In this document: positions 62,335 to 64,000 of the stretch, piece after piece | Position numbering within the stretch: position 1 is the stretch's first letter | Layout of the letters: the number at the start of each line of letters is the position of its first letter | Source: Nitrospira sp. | Lineage (GTDB): Bacteria; Nitrospirota; Nitrospiria; Nitrospirales; Nitrospiraceae | Direction of reading: 5' to 3' | Length of the DNA: 64,000 bases | Assembly (NCBI GenBank): GCA_029194665.1 | Contig: JARFXO010000003.1 | Span: 496,001-560,000 of the forward strand | The notes under the pieces: model-generated | Told to the model about the DNA's origin: nothing | Seen by the model: only the letters and a program-made list of their open reading frames with translations | Database searches by the model: none | Translations under genes and position numbers: made by a program

Positions 62335-63095
62335 TGACAGGACATGTGATGGCATCGACTAGTGTCCTTGCTTGGACGATGCTCATGTCACTCAGCGCCC
62401 ACAGCCTTGTCTGGGCTCAAAATCCCGCGGCATTGGAGATTGGTAAGTTTTCAGCCGCCTCCGAGGGAGCAGCACTGCCCGACGGGTGGAAGCCGCTTAC
62501 CTTCCCGAAGATTCCGAAACAGACGCACTACGAAGTCATCAAGGATGGCGGCAGGCTGGTCGTAAAAGCCGTGAGCGAGGCCTCAGCTTCAGGGCTAACC
62601 AAACAGGTCAAGATAGATCCTAAGGAATTCTCTGTCGTGCGGTGGCAATGGAAAGTCGAAAACCTGCTCAAGACCAGCGATGTCACGCGAAAAGACGGTG
62701 ACGATTATCCGGCTCGGCTCTACATCACCTTCGAATACGACCCGGACAAGGTGAGCGTGGGGAAAAAACTCAAGTATAAGGCCGGTCGAGTGTTGTTCGG
62801 AGACATTCCCATCGGCGCGATCAACTATGTTTGGGAAAGAAAGGCGCCGGTCGACACGATCATCGATAATGCCTATACGGATTTCGTCAAAATGGTGGTT
62901 GTCGAAAGCGGACCACAAAAAGTCGGCACCTGGACGGACGAAGAACGAAACATCTATGAGGATTATAAAAAAGCCTTTAGCGAAGAGCCACCCATGATTA
63001 ACGGCGTGGCGATCATGAGCGATACGGACAATACGAAAGAACGAGCCACCGCCTATTACGGCGATATTACCTTCGTCAAAGGCCGGGTGAACTAG
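62331..63095 (+). CDS. DUF3047 family exported protein
   Basis: 254 residues. ATG 62331 overlaps the previous stop. Signal peptide VLAWTMLMSLSAHSLVWAQ. The mature protein carries the DUF3047 pattern: LPDGWKPLTFPKIPKQTHYE VIKDGGRLVVKAVSEASASG, VVRWQWKVENLLK..DVTRKDGDDYPARLYITFEY, NYVWERKAPVDTIIDNAYTD and GVAIMSDTDNTKERATAYYG. These proteins have a jelly-roll-like fold and unknown function. The gene forms an operon with the flavoprotein and ends in a hairpin. Confidence 0.85.
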   Translation: MMTGHVMASTSVLAWTMLMSLSAHSLVWAQNPAALEIGKFSAASEGAALPDGWKPLTFPKIPKQTHYEVIKDGGRLVVKAVSEASASGLTKQVKIDPKEFSVVRWQWKVENLLKTSDVTRKDGDDYPARLYITFEYDPDKVSVGKKLKYKAGRVLFGDIPIGAINYVWERKAPVDTIIDNAYTDFVKMVVVESGPQKVGTWTDEERNIYEDYKKAFSEEPPMINGVAIMSDTDNTKERATAYYGDITFVKGRVN

Positions 63096-63115
63096 GGAAT
63101 GGTTGAGTCCTAGCC

Positions 63116-63149
63116 AAGCGGGCCGGTGTGAATTCCAGTCGGCCCGCTT
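63116..63149. terminator. Bidirectional hairpin terminator
   Basis: AAGCGGGCC (63116-63124) and GGCCCGCTT (63141-63149) form a perfect 9-bp stem with a 16-base loop, between the convergent DUF3047 gene (stop 63095) and the small OB-like gene (stop 63164). T-runs are short, but the place between two convergent genes supports termination in both directions. Confidence 0.6.
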
Positions 63150-63163
63150 ACTTGAGACGGGTA

Positions 63164-63559
63164 TTACTGAATCGAGTTGGCAAAACCGTTGCGGGTGATT
63201 TCGGCGCGTACGCGGTCGCCGACCTTCTTGCTGCCGCGCAATTGCGTGGTTTCGCGACTTACATAAACCTGAATTTGATTCCCTTCGAAGTCTTCGACCG
63301 TATAGACATTCCCGTTAATATATTTTACGGTGCCACCGATTGTTTTCCATGCCGGTCCAGGTTTACGGTCCGATCGATCAGCTGAGGGGAGGGAGGGAGA
63401 TTTCCCTGTTGAAGCCCCCACCTCCGTCGCAGCTGACGAATAGACAACCGACTGGTTCACGTCCTTTGAGCTTGCGGCTGTCAGGGACGGTACAAGCAGA
63501 GAAAGAACGGCTAGACCTCGCAGGACACTTGGAGGGATCATTCTGAGTTGAATCTTCAT
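63164..63559 (-). CDS. Small exported OB-fold-like protein
   Basis: 131 residues from ATG 63559 (GGAGGTG four bases upstream); the longer open frame is not supported. Signal peptide VLRGLAVLSLLVPSLTAASS, a Ser-rich linker, then a compact domain IGGTVKYINGNVYTVEDFEG NQIQVYVSRETTQLRGSKKV GDRVRAEI. This resembles the N-terminal module of the cupredoxin fusion at 20083-21255 (GYIVKVEGNAYWIRKASGEVVRV), a small beta barrel. No catalytic residues. Function unknown; periplasmic. Confidence 0.7.
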   Translation of the reverse strand: MKIQLRMIPPSVLRGLAVLSLLVPSLTAASSKDVNQSVVYSSAATEVGASTGKSPSLPSADRSDRKPGPAWKTIGGTVKYINGNVYTVEDFEGNQIQVYVSRETTQLRGSKKVGDRVRAEITRNGFANSIQ

Positions 63560-63897
63560 TGAGCACCTCCTGGTACAAACGATGTGAATTGTACGAGTGG
63601 GCAGCAAAGTACGTGCCGATTGCGAGAGATATGGAAATGATGACTCTTGGTCAGTTACAGAAAATTGCTGCTGGAAAACATTGCGTTTCGATGAGACCGG
63701 AGAAAAAACGGCACATGGTTGGGCAAAATTGCACGGCGACCGCCGGACATGCTGATACATATTGAATGGCCGCAGCACCGCATGGCTGGCAGATCGACGA
63801 ACTTATGGAAAGACGTGAAAGGCCTTGATGTCCACCTTGTGTCATAGACGCACAATCCAGCATGTCGCATGCAATAGGACCCTGTTAGAATGCGCGC
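63560..63897. other. Intergenic, nothing recognised
   Basis: About 340 bp between divergent genes. Short frames lack ribosome sites and motifs. Confidence 0.4.
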
Positions 63898-64000
63898 ATG
63901 GATGTCATTGCCACGCATGCCAACGCGGATTTCGATGGGCTTGGCTCCATGGTCGCCGCGCGCAAGCTGTTTCCGGATGCCAAGTTGGTCTTGCCGGCTG
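63898..64000 (+). CDS. DHH-family phosphoesterase-type protein, N-terminus (partial)
   Basis: 34 codons to the window edge: MDVIATHANADFDGLGSMVA ARKLFPDAKLVL. THxNADFDGLGSM is the DHH family motif I (metal-binding His and Asp residues). Proteins starting like this are often large DHH-CBS-nucleotidyltransferase fusions related to CCA-adding enzymes, but the window ends too early to tell. Confidence 0.75.
   Translation, partial: MDVIATHANADFDGLGSMVAARKLFPDAKLVLPA

Overview
This 64 kb window looks like chromosomal DNA of a Nitrospirota bacterium, most likely a Nitrospira-like chemolithoautotroph. That is an inference from gene content: a two-subunit biotin-dependent oxo-acid carboxylase of the kind used by reverse-TCA-cycle bacteria, many periplasmic lipoproteins, cupredoxins and haem proteins, and glycogen-type enzymes (MalQ, a GH63-like glucosidase). 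No 16S rRNA or other decisive marker is present. Genes are dense on both strands, and most have a good AGGAG-type ribosome binding site.

Layout. 1-9 kb: membrane proteins, a MEMO-family protein, then a minus-strand block with SthA, a lipoprotein Tpx, an alpha/beta hydrolase and the carboxylase pair. 9.4-13.5 kb: an ECF sigma factor with its own sigma-type promoter, a zinc-finger anti-sigma factor, two methyltransferases, a small barrel protein and a sterol-desaturase-type hydroxylase. 14-17 kb: a polyferredoxin membrane protein, a DUF5989 protein and a zinc-ribbon/SGNH hydrolase fusion. 17.3-18.7 kb: a graveyard of RTX and DUF3467-like remnants. 18.7-22 kb: two cupredoxins and a mono-haem protein for extracytoplasmic electron transfer or metal sensing, and a membrane protein.

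22.5-34.5 kb is an accessory region built around a type I secretion system: a DUF3467-like protein, a secreted protein gene broken by an in-frame TGA, an RTX calcium-binding protein, another secreted protein and a truncated lysozyme-like gene. That last gene is split by an IS1182-family element, which itself carries an IS21-family insertion. A decayed hicBA toxin-antitoxin pair and intact HlyB/HlyD-type exporter genes follow.

34.7-40 kb: MalQ and an NtrC-type two-component system. 39.8-42.1 kb: a tight three-gene operon with a protein whose C-terminal domain resembles a DpnII/MboI-type PD-(D/E)XK nuclease but has lost its acidic residues, a stand-alone Lrp/AsnC ligand-binding domain, and a lipoprotein. 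42.7-45.5 kb: an Slp-type lipoprotein, an IS5 remnant, an extremely histidine-rich mini-protein, an 80-90 bp degenerate tandem repeat, tRNA-Arg(CCT) and a gene broken by TAA. 45.6-47.3 kb: a LexA-like repressor cassette with a palindromic operator over the start codon, a small helical protein, a zinc-ribbon protein and a degenerate RecA-like ATPase.

47.5-64 kb is mostly housekeeping or envelope: ThiI, TrxB, CoaE, a beta-helix protein, a GH63-like glucosidase, a GlcG/HbpS-like protein, lipoproteins, a YdbH homologue followed by a YnbE-YdbL fusion, a sulfite-oxidase-like protein, a mercuric-reductase-like flavoprotein, DUF3047, and the start of a DHH-family protein. The most interesting candidates for undescribed biology are the dead-nuclease operon, the LexA-like cassette, and the RTX/T1SS locus with its decayed duplicate.
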